A stretch of 64,000 bases of DNA from Niebla homalea (Eukaryota; Ascomycota; Lecanoromycetes; Lecanorales; Ramalinaceae). The position numbers and the translations under genes were made by a program. Each line of letters begins with the position of its first letter. The first letter of the stretch is position 1. Shown one piece after another: positions 53,209 through 64,000 of this stretch. Under the pieces are notes generated by a model. The model did not search any database and was not told where the DNA came from. It saw only the letters and a program-made list of their open reading frames with translations. The DNA is taken from contig JAHGAU010000009.1 in the NCBI GenBank assembly GCA_019925105.1, forward strand, positions 434,001 through 498,000, written 5' to 3'.

Positions 53209-55149
53209 CTAATGAAGTGATGTACCCCCAGCACCGTACCCGCTATTGCTCTGACCTAGGCCATTGCTTAGTCTTCTGCCACCTCCGGGGCCAACACTTT
53301 CTTTCATGCCAATGGGGCTAGACATTCGTTTATGAATTGACGCAGTAGGTAGCGATCTGCTACTGTGACTCATGATTCGAGACAGCGGTTGTAGATCTTC
53401 AGCCACTTCTGTCTCGACAGCGAAGTCATCATCATCTTCGTGGTTTTTGGTGCCATCAGGAGGGTCGACACCAAAAGGGGTACCGGATGTCTGCTCTTCG
53501 CCATTTGCATTCCTTGATATGTCGGCTTCCTCTTCCATGGCCCCGTTCTCGTCATCGCTGTCGTCGGCACCACCAAAGCCCTCCATCTCAATCAGCCACC
53601 ACACTGGCAAGGCGGCAAGAACGGCGAAGGCTGCCAGCGTCCACCAGGGCAGTATTCCGTAGCCGATGTTGATGCCAATAGTGAAAGTCCAACCTCCTAC
53701 CGCTGGGCCGGCAGCTCTACCAAGAGCGCTCAGGCTGACCGCTATACCATTCAGGGTCCCAAGGATCCGTAGAGCTGTGGCGCTGTTGGTGAGCAGTATG
53801 GTTGTACACGGGAATGCACATATCGATGTGAATGACTTTAACAGCATGACGAGCACCACCCCGACTTGCTGCAATGTCTGGGTGGGCAGAAGAGCTGTGA
53901 AAGGGGTGATGATGTAGGCGAAGGGGATGACAATTGAGACGGTTTTCAGTAGTTTGAGCACGCCCCAGTGCTTCGCCAAATATGGGAAGATGAAGAATTG
54001 GATGAACATGCCAACAATCCCGTAGATTACAAAGATCACACCGATGCGATCAGAATTGATCCCGAAGCCGCCCGTGAACTTGAAGGGAAGACTGACGTCT
54101 GGGTTCGAAGATCTATTTGTCTGGCGAGGGTAATGCATGAAGATTGGGAGCAGCTGATCGTATGCTATCGAGTGCAAGGCAAGGAGTGAGTATGTGAGGA
54201 GGTTTAGACTTGATTGATAGGAGAAGACCTCTCGGTAGGTCACTGGAGCGGGTGCTACCTTCTGAGGCTTCCTGGCTTCCTCCTCAGCAAGCGCAGACAC
54301 GGAGGACGTGCGCGAATGCTTGAGCAATGATGATGTTTGTTCCTCATGAGCCCAGCTCTTTGTGTGTCCCCTTTCGAACATCCCCAGGAGCATGTCTCCC
54401 AACACTCGCCCGTAGTCGCGGCGATCTCTCTTGGTCTCAAGTGTCTCTTTGAGGAACAAGATGCCCACGGTAAGACCGACGAGGAAGAGTGCGGCGGCCA
54501 CGAGATTAGGCAGTGCGAACGGGTAGTCCTTCACGAAGGTGCTGTTGCCAAATAATTTAGGATATTTGCGAGCCGGATTGGCCAAAGCTCCTCCGAAAGC
54601 GGGCCCAAAGATACTGCCAATGGTCCATACCAGGGGCATGATCGAAAAAGCCTTTGGCTGCAGCTCTTTCTGGGGCACGAGCTCAGCAACGACGGTTCTC
54701 ATGGTACCCACGTTCCCATTCCCAGCCCCAGCCAAGGATCTTGCCACAATCGCCCATGACAATGACCGGGAGAAGCCGAAAAATATACTGGTGGTCATGA
54801 TGCAGAGCATTCCGCACAAAATTGTAGGCTTCCTACCGAACATGTCTGCCGCGCTCCCCCACAAGACTCCAGTGACGGCTTGGCTAAGTGAGAAGACAGC
54901 TGAAGCAATGCCTGCCCATTTTGATACCTCTTTCTCAGGGACATTGAAGCTTTCCATCATCTCTGGAAGATAGGGAAACACAGAGGTAAGGGCAATGGGC
55001 TCGGCGAAACGACAAAGGGAGAGCACGAGGAGCTGCTGCAGAGGCAGCTTGGGCGCCTTTCGCACCTGAGACATGTTGGTCTCAAGTAGTTGGAGAGGGG
55101 TAGCTGCTGGCATGCAAGAGAGGCCAGTGGCAGTGTGGATGGGGTGCAA
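53209..55149 (-). CDS. MFS transporter, YCR023C-like family
   Basis: This is a single exon of 646 aa, or 621 aa if translation starts at MSQVRKAPKLPLQQ (55074), which matches the usual beginning of relatives. The family-typical first half is LLVLSLCRFAEPIALTSVFP, YLPEMMESFNVPEKEVSKWA, the motif-A loop GSAADMFGRKPTILCGML, and ARSLAGAGNGNVGTMRTVVA, ELVPQKELQPKAFSIMPLVW. The next segment is TIGSIFGPAFGGALANPARK. This is close to yeast YCR023C and plant zinc-induced-facilitator-like proteins as I remember them. Two six-helix halves flank a long central loop (about 245-320), and a 120-residue acidic, Ser-rich cytosolic tail follows helix 12. The substrate is unknown; the membrane (plasma or vacuolar) is not determined. 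It is divergent from RPB2. Confidence 0.87.
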   Translation of the reverse strand: MHPIHTATGLSCMPAATPLQLLETNMSQVRKAPKLPLQQLLVLSLCRFAEPIALTSVFPYLPEMMESFNVPEKEVSKWAGIASAVFSLSQAVTGVLWGSAADMFGRKPTILCGMLCIMTTSIFFGFSRSLSWAIVARSLAGAGNGNVGTMRTVVAELVPQKELQPKAFSIMPLVWTIGSIFGPAFGGALANPARKYPKLFGNSTFVKDYPFALPNLVAAALFLVGLTVGILFLKETLETKRDRRDYGRVLGDMLLGMFERGHTKSWAHEEQTSSLLKHSRTSSVSALAEEEARKPQKVAPAPVTYREVFSYQSSLNLLTYSLLALHSIAYDQLLPIFMHYPRQTNRSSNPDVSLPFKFTGGFGINSDRIGVIFVIYGIVGMFIQFFIFPYLAKHWGVLKLLKTVSIVIPFAYIITPFTALLPTQTLQQVGVVLVMLLKSFTSICAFPCTTILLTNSATALRILGTLNGIAVSLSALGRAAGPAVGGWTFTIGINIGYGILPWWTLAAFAVLAALPVWWLIEMEGFGGADDSDDENGAMEEEADISRNANGEEQTSGTPFGVDPPDGTKNHEDDDDFAVETEVAEDLQPLSRIMSHSSRSLPTASIHKRMSSPIGMKESVGPGGGRRLSNGLGQSNSGYGAGGTSLH

Positions 55150-55745
55150 GCACAGCCATGGAACATTGGAATTTCGATGAAAGAGACGAACGAGTTGTCA
55201 CGCGGAAGCTTTTTCATTTGAGTCATCCGAAGTCGGTCAGTATTTAGACATCGACAAGATAATGAAGCACTAAACGGAAATACCCCACAAAATGCTGCAT
55301 TAGGAAGGCACTGAGGGACTCGTTAGCGTCAAAGTCCGTATCCAGGCCCCCCATGTGTAAAACACATGTCTGCCAATGCCATATTGATTGCAATCGTCTG
55401 GTCGCTTGTTGAATGGTACGACAAAATGCTGCCAAGGCTTTTTGACAACAGGGCTGAGCTAGTCCAGATGTATCTTAGCTGATGCCGAGGACTGAGGAGT
55501 GAGGACCATTTGGAGGACAATTTATTTCGCTGTACGAATTACAGCATCGCATTCTTGCGTGCCATCCTCTTTTCCTCTCCACTGTCCGTGCTACATCTTC
55601 GTCCAGCAGCGAGGAAGCGCATCTGCTAGCTTTAAATTCGCGGCGTATGAGGGCAAGTGAGAACTCGTCAGCGCTGTGGCGCTGAGCCTTTTGGGCCTCT
55701 GAAAGCAGCTGTCTGATTTCAAGCACGCCGGCTGATTCGCCCACC
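55150..55745. promoter_or_regulatory. Divergent promoter region, MFS / RPB2
   Basis: This is 596 bp between the two start codons. The RPB2 side contains pyrimidine-rich stretches. No TATA box at a convincing position, consistent with a housekeeping gene. Confidence 0.5.
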
Positions 55746-58700
55746 ATGGCTGGGGTGCAACCCTATGATGACTTCTACGATGAGGAGGAAGAGGAGGAGG
55801 AGGGAATCACCGCGGAGGACTGCTGGACAGTCGTGTCCTCCTTCTTTGATACCAAGGGGCTTGTGTCACAGCAGCTCGAGTCCTTTGATGAATTCGTCGC
55901 CTCGACTATGCAAGAGCTGGTCGCGGAAAATTCCCAACTTATCTTGGATCAGAACTTACCGCAGAATGAGGACGAAATGGATGCGCCGGTCATCAGGCGA
56001 TACGAGATCAAGTTTGGGACTGTCATGTTGTCACGCCCATCAATGACTGAGAGTGATGGGAGCACTGCACCTATGTTACCGCATGAGGCTCGTCTCCGTA
56101 ACCTCACCTACTCAAGCCCCATGTACCTCGAGATGACGACCAAAAAGTCACTAGCGAGAGAGCGACAAGGGGTGGATGCAGATTCGGAAGACCTCGCTAC
56201 CGCCGGAGCTGGTTCGAAATCAGCGCCTGGGACGTTCCTTGACTGGGAAAATGAGGATGGTGATAAAGAGCCCGAGCCTATCAAGGTTTTCGTTGGAAAG
56301 CTGCCGATCATGCTGAAGTCGAAATACTGTATGCTGAAGGGTCTTTCCGACGAGGAGTTGTATAGCTGGAACGAGTGCCCCTATGATCAGGGTGGCTATT
56401 TCATCATAAACGGAAGTGAAAAGGTCCTTATCGCTCAGGAGCGTAGTGCAGCCAACATCGTTCAAGTATTCAAGAAGGCACAGAGTAACACCCCGTACGT
56501 CGCAGAAATCAGAAGCGCGGTCGAGAAAGGTTCTCGGCTCATCTCGAGCATGCAGATCAAGCTCTATGAGAAAGGTGAAGGCTCAAAAGGCGGCTTCGGT
56601 CAGACCATTAAATGCACCCTACCTTACATCAAGACGGAGATTCCTATAGCCATTGTCTTCCGCGCTCTTGGCGTCGTTTCCGACGAGGACATACTAAATC
56701 ACATTTGCTACGATCGCAAGGATACGCAAATGCTGGAAATGCTCAAGCCATGTATAGAAGAGGCATTCGTCATCCAAGACCGAGAGGTAGCCCTCGACTT
56801 CATTGGTAAGCGTGGAAACTCCCAGGGCGTAACTCGAGACAAGCGCATCAAGTACGCACGAGACATCATGCAGAAAGAATTTTTGCCGCACATTGCCCAA
56901 GTAGAGGGCAGCGAAACGCGAAAAGCATTCTTTCTTGGCTACATGGTCAATCGGTTGCTACAGTGCGCCCTGGGCCGTAAAGAGCCGGACGATCGGGATC
57001 ACTTTGGCAAGAAGCGGTTGGATCTGGCTGGACCACTCTTAGCAGGTCTCTTCCGCATGCTGTTCTATAAGCTCACAAAGGACGTCTACAAATACCTCCA
57101 AAGGTGTGTAGAGAATAACAAAGAATTCAATCTTACACTGGCTGTCAAGTCCACCACCTTGACGAATGGGCTCAAGTATTCTTTGGCCACTGGCAATTGG
57201 GGAGACCAAAAGAAGGCTGCATCCTCGAAAGCCGGTGTCTCCCAAGTGCTCAATCGCTACACATTCGCATCAACCTTGTCCCATCTTCGTCGAACGAATA
57301 CCCCGATTGGCCGCGATGGGAAAATTGCGAAGCCTCGACAATTGCACAATACCCACTGGGGCTTGGTATGCCCGGCAGAGACCCCCGAGGGACAAGCGTG
57401 TGGACTGGTGAAGAATCTGGCCTTGATGTGCTATATTACAGTCGGCACCCCAGGCCAGCCCATTGTCGACTTCATGATGCAGCGACAGATGGAGCTGCTT
57501 GAAGAATATGAGCCTCTGAGTAATCCCAATGCAACCAAGATATTTGTGAATGGTGTCTGGGTAGGCGTCCATTCTCAGCCGGCCGTGTTGACCGCAACAG
57601 TAATGAATCTTCGCCGGAAGGGCTTGATATCCTACGAAGTCAGCCTTGTACGTGACATACGCGACCGTGAATTCAAAATTTTTACAGATGCTGGGAGAGT
57701 CTGCCGGCCTCTTTTCGTCGTTGAAAGCAATCCTCGAAGCACAAATTTCGGCAATCTGGTACTTACAAAGCAGGACGTCATAGACCTTGACCGGGACCGG
57801 GAAATGATAAGCAGTATGGATGCTCAAGATAGGGAAGACCAAGCTATAGGTTGGCAGGGACTGGTCAAGAACGGCAAGGTAGAATACGTTGATGCGGAAG
57901 AAGAAGAGACCATCATGATCGTGATGACTCCCGAAGATCTTGAGATATCCAAGCAGTATTCGACTTACGGAGACGATGCATTGGCAGGGGATGATTCCAA
58001 GGATGATCCGAATAAGCGTATGAAAGTGAGACCCAAAGCGATCCGGCAGGCTTGGACGCATTGTGAGATTCATCCGAGCATGATCCTGGGCATCTGTGCA
58101 AGCATCATTCCTTTCCCTGATCACAATCAGTCGCCCAGAAATACTTATCAGTCTGCAATGGGCAAGCAAGCGATGGGCGTTTTCCTGACGAATTATGATG
58201 TTCGCATGGACACGATGGCCAATATCCTCTATTATCCTCAAAAACCTCTTGCGACGACACGTTCGATGGAGTTCCTGAAGTTTCGAGAATTACCAGCTGG
58301 TCAGAACGCCATTGTGGCTATCGCCTGCTACTCTGGCTACAACCAGGAAGATTCAGTTATCATGAATCAGAGCAGTATAGATCGGGGTCTTTTCCGAAGC
58401 TTGTTCTATCGTGCCTACACGGACCAAGAAAAGAGAGTTGGGATGTCAGTGGTTGAGCAGTTCGAGAAACCTATGCGCAGCGACACCCTCAGCCTCAAGC
58501 ATGGGACCTACGATAAACTTGACGACGACGGGATCGTCTCTCCTGGTGTCCGAGTCTCAGGCGAAGACATCATCATTGGCAAGACGGCTCCCATTGCGCC
58601 GGACGCTGAAGAGCTTGGTCAGCGCACGAAGCTACACGTCAAACGTGATACTTCAACGCCTCTTCGTAGCACGGAAAACGGGATCGTCGATCAGGTGCTT

Positions 58701-59580
58701 CTGTCTACCAATTCTGATGGTCTTCGGTTCGTCAAAGTTCGCATGAGGACCACCAAAATTCCCCAGATTGGCGACAAATTTGCTTCGAGACATGGTCAGA
58801 AAGGGACGATTGGGATTACTTACCGCCAGGAGGATATGCCGTTCACTAGTGAGGGCGTGGTGCCAGATCTTATCATCAACCCACATGCGATACCTTCGCG
58901 GATGACTATTGCTCATTTGATCGAGTGTCAACTCAGTAAAGTGTCATCTCTCCGAGGCTTTGAGGGTGACGCTACCCCTTTCACGGAAGTTACTGTGGAC
59001 TCGGTGTCAAGGCTGCTTCGTGAACATGGCTACCAATCCCGGGGCTTCGAGGTCATGTACAACGGGCACACGGGTAGAAAGCTAGTGGCGCAAGTCTTCC
59101 TTGGACCCACATATTACCAGCGCTTACGGCACATGGTGGATGACAAGATCCATGCACGAGCTCGCGGCCCTGTCCAAATCTTGACTAGACAGCCTGTTGA
59201 GGGAAGAGCAAGAGACGGTGGCCTACGTTTCGGAGAGATGGAGCGCGATTGCATGATTTCGCATGGTGCCAGCGCTTTCCTGAAGGAGCGACTGTTCGAG
59301 GTGTCCGATGCTTTCAGAGTGCATATCTGTGACATTTGTGGTCTGATGACGCCAGTTGCGTGAGTCCCTTCCACGTGCTCTTTGCAAAGGTAGAAAGCTA
59401 ACCAGCCCTTTTCCCAGAAACCTCAAAAAGAACTCGTTTGAATGCCGACCGTGTAGGAATAAGACCAAGATCTCGCAAATCCACATCCCCTACGCCGCCA
59501 AGCTACTATTCCAGGAACTCGGCTCTATGAACATTGCAACTAGACTTTTCACTACACGGTCCGGTGTGACAGTGCGGTAA
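55746..59580 (+). CDS. RPB2: DNA-directed RNA polymerase II subunit RPB2
   Basis: The exons are 55746-59359 and 59418-59580 (1258 aa, the usual size). RPB2 is the second-largest subunit of Pol II and forms one side of the active centre. The order of domains is complete. The protrusion and lobe include [20 protein letters not shown] and [20 protein letters not shown]; the fork region includes [20 protein letters not shown]. The hybrid-binding part has [20 protein letters not shown] and [20 protein letters not shown], then [20 protein letters not shown]. The anchor and clamp region includes [39 protein letters not shown] and the zinc-binding CDIC...CRPC. The second zinc half and the conserved end ([20 protein letters not shown]) are only encoded after the 58-nt intron 59360-59417. 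The acidic N-terminal stretch ([10 protein letters not shown]) is a normal variation. Confidence 0.98.
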
Positions 59581-60921
59581 TATAGCATATCATTGACCTT
59601 GGCCCGCTGGCTTAAACACGATTTAGTAATGAATAGCACCCCACACGGCGTCAACACGGATTTTGCCATATCTTCCGCAATTCGAAGAGAAGGCTACGGC
59701 TGCTGGCCGAGCATTCTCACCCTACCCCTACCGTGTTCCTATCTACTTTGGTGTGAACATTTTTGGGACATAACATAGCGATGGAGTGGTGGGTTGAAGG
59801 GGGTCGAATGGGGCATATGGTTCCTGCATACCCATACCAATGGCATGGGTAAAGGCCCTTTGAGAAGTCTGGTTGAAAGGCTGCCGATGCGGCGATCACT
59901 TTAGATTACTGTACAATAGTACATCCGTACTCGAAGAATAGAATGATCTCCGAGACCCAGTATGACCGCAATCATGATTCGAAGCTTGTTCAGATCATCA
60001 GGTTTGAAAAGTGATAGCTAGAGTACGTACCATGGTATGCATGACAAGTCTACCGTGTCTACGCCTACATATGCATGGGACATGCTGCCAAAGTGCCAGT
60101 GGCCCAGTGCAAAGTCTCTCACAAGTCACAACGCAGAAGCAAGGCGGCCTACGCGCCCACAATGTCTAGCGGTGCTGCAGGATTGAGCATAAACCTGAAC
60201 GACAGCTGATGGTTGGCCGAGCTTGCTACTAGCTTCCGAATCTTAGGCCTATCACACCACATCAGGCTACTGTTAGTGCTCTATAAGTGCGATGCCATCA
60301 TTTCAACTGCACTTCACGACTGCAAATAGAAACACGCCCCACTAGAACCTCTGCTCGTGCTAAGGACCTCGCTGCTTCTAAGCGCCCACCTTCTTCGAGC
60401 CGGTTATCACTTCCCACTTCTGGAATTCCCTATGCAGCCAAGGCTGGATGCAGGTCATCAAATGCTCATCCGGCCAGAGCGGGGCATGGCACCAATGAAT
60501 CCCTCACCAGCATCACGATTCGCAATGTAGCGAGGTGGTCGAGGACATAAGTACAGCGGTCATGCTCCCTCCTCTGCTCTCTTCTTTTCTTTCCTCTGTA
60601 GCAAGCCTCCAATTTTCTTTTTGAGCTATCCATAGTAAAATCGTTTGTTTGTTCTTTGCCAACGAGCTGTGCTCTTGGTCATTATTCTTGCCTCTACTCT
60701 CGAACTTACTCTCGAATTTACTATCCAACACAAGTCTTGTCGCCGGTCGTCAAGTCTTTGCATAGCTCACTTTATACTCAATATTCTTATTTTTTGTGTC
60801 CCCGTCGAAATCATTTGTTGAAGAGCTCTGGTAGCCTTTCAACAATATCAATATCCAGATTCGACCACTACACCATTATTTACTATTTCTCCCCAAATTT
60901 AAAATCACTTAATCAGCAATA
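59581..60921. promoter_or_regulatory. Long upstream region of the EsdC-like gene
   Basis: This is 1.34 kb between RPB2 and the EsdC-like gene. The last ~400 bp before the ATG are strongly pyrimidine-rich on the plus strand (for example 60560-60600), typical of fungal genes with strong expression and long leaders. An 87-codon frame at 60287-60550 has no family resemblance. Confidence 0.45.
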
Positions 60922-61728
60922 ATGTCTTCCACTCAATTGTCTTTCAGTCTCTCCACCAGCACCAAGGTCAAGACCGCCCACCTCCTCGGCTCATGGGACA
61001 ACTACTCCGGACAGCTTCCCTTGTCCAAGGCTTCCACCCCTGGCAAATGGAAGGGAACTTTCCGCTTCGGCACCTCCACCCTGAAGCCCGGCAGCCGCTA
61101 CTGGTACTACTACATCATTGACGGCTACCACGTCTCTCACGACCCTTCCGTGTCCGCCACCAAGGAGCCCACTACTGGCCGCATGCTCAACATTCTTGAC
61201 GTCCCCAAGTCCGCCTCCACCAGCTCTAAGCGCGCCTCCGCCGAAATCCCCAAGGGTCGCGGCTTGTCACCATCCCGCATCGTCTGCCCCAAGCCCTCCA
61301 AGCCCTACGCTTCCCGTGCCGTCCGCGAGGCCGACTACTCCATGAGCCCTGGTATGGAAGATATCGCCGAGAAGCTCGAGCAGGCTTCTCTCTATGACAT
61401 GCGCCACTCTTCTCCACAGTCGTCCGTCGGCTCCAGCCTGTCTTCCCGCTCCTCCGGCTCCGAGCGCAGCTCCCCGTCTTCGCTCTCATCCCTCTCCAGC
61501 TCCTCCGGCTGCTCTTGCAACCGCTACGGTGTCACTCGCCGTGGCGACCGCGTCAAGCTCGACTGCGGTGGATCCCGCTGCGGATCTGACAGCTCCGAGT
61601 CTGACAGCCAATCCGAGTTCGAGAGCGAATCCGAGGATGAGCGCCCAATCCGCAGGTCTTCCTCCAACACCAAGGCCCGCTACGTCGAGGTCAGGCCCAG
61701 GCAGGCCGTTCGCAGCTCCCGCCGCTAG
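60922..61728 (+). CDS. EsdC-like protein with AMPK-beta-type glycogen-binding domain
   Basis: This is a single exon of 268 aa. The N-terminal ~95 residues form a CBM48/AMPK-beta-like carbohydrate-binding domain: LSFSLSTSTKVKTAHLLGSW, DNYSGQLPLSKASTPGKWKG and SRYWYYYIIDGYHVSHDPSV. The conserved GSWDNY and WKG aromatic positions are those that contact glycogen in this fold. I recall Aspergillus nidulans EsdC (early sexual development) as a protein of this type, so the name is by similarity. The remainder is disordered, Ser-rich, with CSCNRYGVTRRGDRVKLDCG as a short Cys-containing motif and an acidic/basic tail (SESEDERPIRR). Codon choice is strongly biased to C-ending codons, which suggests high expression. 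Confidence 0.72.
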   Translation: MSSTQLSFSLSTSTKVKTAHLLGSWDNYSGQLPLSKASTPGKWKGTFRFGTSTLKPGSRYWYYYIIDGYHVSHDPSVSATKEPTTGRMLNILDVPKSASTSSKRASAEIPKGRGLSPSRIVCPKPSKPYASRAVREADYSMSPGMEDIAEKLEQASLYDMRHSSPQSSVGSSLSSRSSGSERSSPSSLSSLSSSSGCSCNRYGVTRRGDRVKLDCGGSRCGSDSSESDSQSEFESESEDERPIRRSSSNTKARYVEVRPRQAVRSSRR

Positions 61729-62446
61729 ATGGAGAATCAATGAAAGATGTTCCTTTTCATTATTGTTGCATTCATGCACACATCCAATCATTATGTATTT
61801 TGTCAGGACTGGTTCCTCGATGGAATGACAATGGCCTGATCTATGGCTACCTACCGGCATCATTACTGCCCTGGACACGTCCCAGGAACAGCATGCCGTT
61901 GGTCGGGTCAAGTTGGATGGGAAAATTGAGAACCAGGCAGTCTCCAAGATGCTTGCAAAGTCTCACAACTGATAAAGTTGGATGTGGGCAATCATGCCTA
62001 GCCATTTGATGAAGATGAAGATGAGGGGATGAGGAGTGAAGAAGAAGAGAGAGGAGTAAAGGAAATGTATGTAAAGAGGAAAGGAGATGAGAGTGGAAGG
62101 AGGAGAGGAAGCTTTTGTGGATCCAGACGTCGATAGCATGACAAAATCAATCGAAATGTCTCCACATGCATTCTAGACTCATGCCTATGTCTATTTTTTC
62201 AAGCATTTTTGTTTGCAACGTTTGCAACGTCGTTGAAGATGATGCCAATATTGCTCCTCCTTCATGCTCTGCTGCCTTTCCTCTGTCTTCTTGTCTTGGC
62301 GGCGCATCCGGCGAGAAAAACGAGAGCTATACCCATTACAGACTAGTGTCATATATCCCAAGCTCATCCTCATTCATACACAGTCCACTGCCAATCCCGC
62401 CCATCCGCACACCCACCCCTATAGATTGGAACATCAGCTCGTGACT
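61729..62446. other. Intergenic region, EsdC-like / COX4
   Basis: This is 718 bp between two plus-strand genes. A GA-rich stretch lies at about 62008-62115. It contains the COX4 promoter, and no coding signal was seen. Confidence 0.5.
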
Positions 62447-63652
62447 ATGTTACGACGTTCAGCTGCCGCCCTCTCGCGGCGCGTCGTTGGCGGTGTCGCC
62501 GCGAAGCCAGTCAATACACGAATGTTCACCCCCAGCATCACAAGATGTACGTTCTTCCCCTCCAGTGAAACATGCAAGAAAATGGCGAAGCGTGGAGTCA
62601 GAAACAGCGGGAGGCGAATGGTCCTAGAAGAGGGTGCTCTTGGGGTGAGGAAGGATCCACCGTGCTGACCGAATCTCGTTGGGGCCGAACAGATACCTCA
62701 CACGATGGCGATCCGAAACCGGGCGAGCCGTCGTCGCAGATGGTGCCGTTTGAAGGTACGTCTTGCGATGTCCCATCTCTTTCCAATGATCCCACATCAC
62801 ACACAAACCCAAGAGACACATCCCAGAAGCAACGCAAAGATGGCAGCCGGGCCGTTATGAAAAAACCATGGCCATTGAAGAGGCCACCAATCGCTCTCAG
62901 TGGCAGACTGTCCACGGACCCAGCATCTTCGAGACGATGCACACTAGTCTGCAGCTCAGGTATTTGTGGGCTGTGTTTGCTTCCCCAAAGCCAAATCTAA
63001 GGCATCCTACTCTGCGCGCTCACACTGCTACCCCATCAACCTCCTTCGCCACTACACCACACATCCCCCTCCCTCCCTCCCTCCCTCCCAAACAACCTCT
63101 AAACTCCATCATCCACTAACCACCAAATTTATTTTCTTCCTATGAACAGACATCCGCACCGAAGCCGACCTCCTCCCCCCCGGCGCCGCCCCCGGCACCA
63201 TGCCCACCGACCTCGAACAAGCCACGGGGCTGGAACGCTTCGAGATCCTGGGCAAGATGCAAGGGATCGACGTGTTCGACATGAAACCGCTCGACGCGTC
63301 CCGGAAGGGCACCCTGACGCACCCCATCGTCGTCAACTCCGCAGGGGACGAGCAGTTCGCGGGCTGCACGGGGTTTCCCGCCGACAGCCACTGGGTCATC
63401 TGGCTGGGCATGAGTCGCAAGAGGCCGCTGGAGCGGTGCACCGAGTGTGGGTCCGTGTACCGGATGGAGTATGTGGGACCGCCGGATGATGCTGGGCATG
63501 GGGGCCATGGGGCACATGGGGAGGGGGAGGAGCATCATGGGTATGAGGAGCCCAAGACTCTGGCGGATTTTGTGAGGCCCGAGTATAGGGGCGCGCCTGA
63601 GGGGTTCGTGCATCCGGGAGCTCCTCCATCGATGGGGGGGGCTCATCATTGA
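62447..63652 (+). CDS. COX4: Cytochrome c oxidase subunit 4 (mammalian Vb type), mitochondrial
   Basis: The exons are 62447-62546, 62693-62755 and 63150-63652 (221 aa); introns are 146 and 394 nt, both phase 1. This nuclear-encoded subunit of respiratory complex IV faces the matrix and binds zinc. The presequence is classic (MLRRSAAALSRRVVGGVAAK). The 21-codon middle exon encodes TSHDGDPKPGEPSSQMVPFE and connects to DIRTEADLLPPGAAPGTMPT. The core is DLEQATGLERFEILGKMQGI, DVFDMKPLDASRKGTLTHPI and AGCTGFPADSHWVIWLGMS, followed by the zinc site part RCTECGSVYRMEYVG. The C-terminal His/Gly-rich stretch (HGGHGAHGEGEEHHG) is a variable fungal extension, ending EPKTLADFVRPEYRG. The second intron is unusually long for this window and contains a CCCT repeat. 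Confidence 0.94.
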
Positions 63653-64000
63653 GAAGGGGGAAGAAGGGATGGCGGTGTACATATTACTAGCGCTTTAGAT
63701 GGAGCAATGGAAGACGTGGCATAAGGGGTTGGTGCTCGCATCGGTGATATGTGGAAAAGCTGCTTGCGCAAAGCCGATCTCGCATTCGCATGACATGGCG
63801 CCGAGGATGAGGATTGCGTACTTTGTGTCTTGTGCATTAGCATGTGATGCTATCGAAGAGTTGAATAACAAGCTAGAAACATCTCTTATGCTGACAACGC
63901 CACGCGCAATGCAACAAACACGTTGAATGACCCGCCCTACCATCATGAGAAATCACCGCCTCGACCTCTGCGCACTCCATTTCAGGCAACGCTCTTTCAA
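63653..64000. other. 3' flank of COX4 to window end
   Basis: This is 348 bp with no supported gene; short open frames on both strands show no family resemblance. Confidence 0.5.

Noticed and set aside
57270..58241. 323-codon minus-strand open frame
   Set aside because: It is antisense to the highly conserved RPB2 coding sequence.
60287..60550. 87-codon plus-strand open frame upstream of the EsdC-like gene
   Set aside because: Ser/Arg-rich with no family resemblance; it lies in a presumed long promoter or leader region.

Overview
The window looks like a nuclear chromosome segment from a filamentous ascomycete (Pezizomycotina). Genes are dense on both strands, with short introns of about 41-75 nt that carry GTRNGT donors, CTRAC-type branch points and YAG acceptors. 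Several gene families are fungal (INO80 Ies4, EsdC-like, DUF6594, DUF1772, GH18 chitinase), and there are no operons or Shine-Dalgarno signals. I lean towards Dothideomycetes, but this is inference. The exon models below were built by hand from reading-frame continuity, splice consensus and remembered family conservation.

Layout. 1-5.6 kb: the 3' end of the nucleoporin gene NSP1, a membrane J-domain protein, a monocarboxylate-type MFS transporter and the RNA polymerase I subunit RPA43. 5.8-10.6 kb: a 1572-residue disordered protein whose two folded parts resemble the N-terminal domain and the Tudor-like domain of coilin; this is the most interesting gene here. 11.3-15.6 kb: a RanBPM/Vid30-type SPRY-LisH-CTLH-CRA protein (GID/CTLH ligase) and INO80 subunit Ies4. 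17-20.7 kb: a secreted GH18 chitinase and a DHA1-type MFS pump. 22.8-24.9 kb: a forkhead transcription factor. 25.7-29.5 kb: cactin and the end-joining factor XLF/Nej1, divergently arranged. 29.8-32 kb: an orphan with a 12-bp in-frame minisatellite, and methionine sulfoxide reductase A. 32.6-37.4 kb: kinesin-8, a Tim17-family protein and a small protein whose first exon is only the ATG. 37.7-44 kb: SLX4, KEOPS subunit CGI121, Dom34/Pelota and a DUF1772 membrane protein.

From about 44 to 53 kb the window becomes gene-poor and degenerate. It holds one apparently intact DUF6594 membrane-protein gene, two decayed relatives and a 3 x 50-bp tandem repeat, and looks like an accessory island inside otherwise conserved housekeeping territory. 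From 53 kb on it returns to conserved genes: a YCR023C-like MFS transporter, RPB2 (Pol II second-largest subunit), an EsdC-like glycogen-binding-domain protein and cytochrome c oxidase subunit 4.

Functional themes: transcription and RNA biogenesis (RPA43, RPB2, cactin, coilin-like), DNA repair and chromatin (SLX4, XLF, Ies4), translation quality control and tRNA modification (Dom34, CGI121), and mitochondria (COX4, Tim17-like, MsrA). No tRNA, rRNA, CRISPR array or recognisable transposase gene was seen.
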